Assembly (NCBI GenBank): GCA_034436375.1
Contig: DAOTVS010000300.1
Coordinates: forward strand, 1 to 22,170
Length of the DNA stretch: 22,170 bases
DNA from: DAOTVS01 sp034436375
GTDB taxonomy: Bacteria > Chloroflexota > Anaerolineae > SpSt-313
Direction: 5' to 3'
Under the pieces are notes generated by a model, which had not been told where the DNA came from, made no database searches, and saw only the letters and a program-made list of their open reading frames with translations. Shown here piece after piece: positions 21,437 to 22,170 of the stretch. Every line of letters starts with the position of its first letter. Within the stretch, counting starts at the first letter, position 1. Both the position numbers and the translations under genes were made by a program.

Positions 21437-22170
21437 GTGAAAACCAAGTTCCGCTGGCCATATGCCACGGGTGCCCTGGTTAGCCTCTGTTTTTGTTGCC
21501 TGTCTATGGGGATCCCGGCGTGGGCTGCGGAGCAGCCCGGCCGCCTGAAAACGCTGACGATTTCGATCTGGCTGGAATATGATCGGCCTGGGGCGTTGTA
21601 CATCTACCGTGGGGAACTGCCGGCCGATGTTCCGCTGCCGGCGGCGTTGAGCTTTCGCCTGCCGGCGCGTGCGGGCGGCCCCCCGGCTGCAGCGGTGATT
21701 GACGCCGAGGGCAAGTATCATTATGAGCAGCCGCAGGTGACCCGCAATGCCGATGGCGTCGTTGCCAGCTTTGAGGCAGCCTATCCGCGCTTTCAGGTCG
21801 AGTACTATGACAACACCCTGCAGGCCGAGGGTGCGGGGCGCCGGCTCGAGTTTGCCTACCGGGCAGAGTATGCGATTGGCCAACTGGTGTTCGAGGTCAA
21901 AGAGCCCTACGGGGCGACCGATTTCGAGCTGAACCCACTGGATGATGCGTGCAGTCAGGCCGAGGATGGCCTGACGGTGCATCGCCGGGATGTGGGGGCT
22001 GTAGCGGCCGGGCAAGAAGTGCACTGGAGCGTCAGCTACACCAAGATCGATCCGCGGCTGGCTGTTGAGGTGCTCTCATTGCCAACGGCAGCGCCTGTCG
22101 CCTATGATGCCAGCCCTCGGGTCAGCGCCCGCCACACGCCCCGTAGCTGGCTGATGTGGGGGCTGTGGGT
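21437..22170 (+). CDS. Secreted or membrane-anchored protein of unknown function, 5' part (3' end outside window)
   Basis: A GTG at 21437 (GGAGGTG about ten bases upstream, overlapping the previous stop) opens a frame to the window edge, 244 codons. The N-terminus is a good signal peptide: basic KTKFR, a hydrophobic core and cleavage after AWA, before AEQPG. The mature part is rich in strands, with ISIWLEYDRPGALYIYRGEL, LVFEVKEPYGATDFEL and VHWSVSYTKI, suggesting an extracytoplasmic beta-sandwich. The final residues (SWLMWGLWV) look like the beginning of a membrane segment. No enzymatic motif is seen. It follows the deacetylase so closely that an operon is likely. Confidence 0.7.
   Translation, partial: MKTKFRWPYATGALVSLCFCCLSMGIPAWAAEQPGRLKTLTISIWLEYDRPGALYIYRGELPADVPLPAALSFRLPARAGGPPAAAVIDAEGKYHYEQPQVTRNADGVVASFEAAYPRFQVEYYDNTLQAEGAGRRLEFAYRAEYAIGQLVFEVKEPYGATDFELNPLDDACSQAEDGLTVHRRDVGAVAAGQEVHWSVSYTKIDPRLAVEVLSLPTAAPVAYDASPRVSARHTPRSWLMWGLW

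Overview
The window is GC-rich bacterial DNA, most likely from a Chloroflexota (Anaerolineae- or Chloroflexia-like) genome. This is inferred from the Ala/Thr/Pro-rich linker after the lipobox of the solute-binding lipoprotein, from the mix of KaiC-like ATPases and GAF/PAS/Cache kinases, and from palindromic intergenic repeats. No rRNA, tRNA, CRISPR array or transposase gene was seen.

Region by region: (1) 1-495, + strand, the 3' end of a GH4 glycosidase, followed by a 44-bp perfect palindrome (521-564). (2) 781-6617, - strand, a four-gene ABC importer of the BMP/nucleoside type: binding lipoprotein, double ATPase, two permeases. A foldback (MITE-like) element and other short repeats lie between the lipoprotein and ATPase genes, and about 600 bp of non-coding leader with two promoter-like sites precedes the lipoprotein gene. 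(3) 6610-13807, - strand, a signalling cluster: a 60-codon ORF, a giant Cache-HAMP-PAS-GAF-GAF histidine kinase, a single-domain response regulator, an uncharacterised 264-aa protein translationally coupled to a small HTH protein, and a second Cache-HAMP kinase. (4) 13816-17379, - strand, a compact three-gene module: a 124-aa protein of unknown function, a double-domain KaiC-like ATPase and a soluble GAF-PAS histidine kinase. (5) 17574-22170, + strand, a flippase-like membrane protein, a rhamnulokinase, a histone-deacetylase-family hydrolase and the start of a secreted or membrane-anchored protein of unknown function.

Functionally the window joins nutrient uptake and sugar metabolism (GH4, BMP importer, RhaB) to a dense block of sensory genes (three histidine kinases, one receiver, one KaiC-like ATPase). 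The most unusual observation is that the N-terminal third of the 124-aa protein encoded beside KaiC recurs, at about 48% identity over 33 residues, in the 60-codon ORF at the head of the neighbouring kinase operon. This suggests a small adaptor domain shared by the two signalling units. Gene functions rest on motif recognition by eye; no searches were run.
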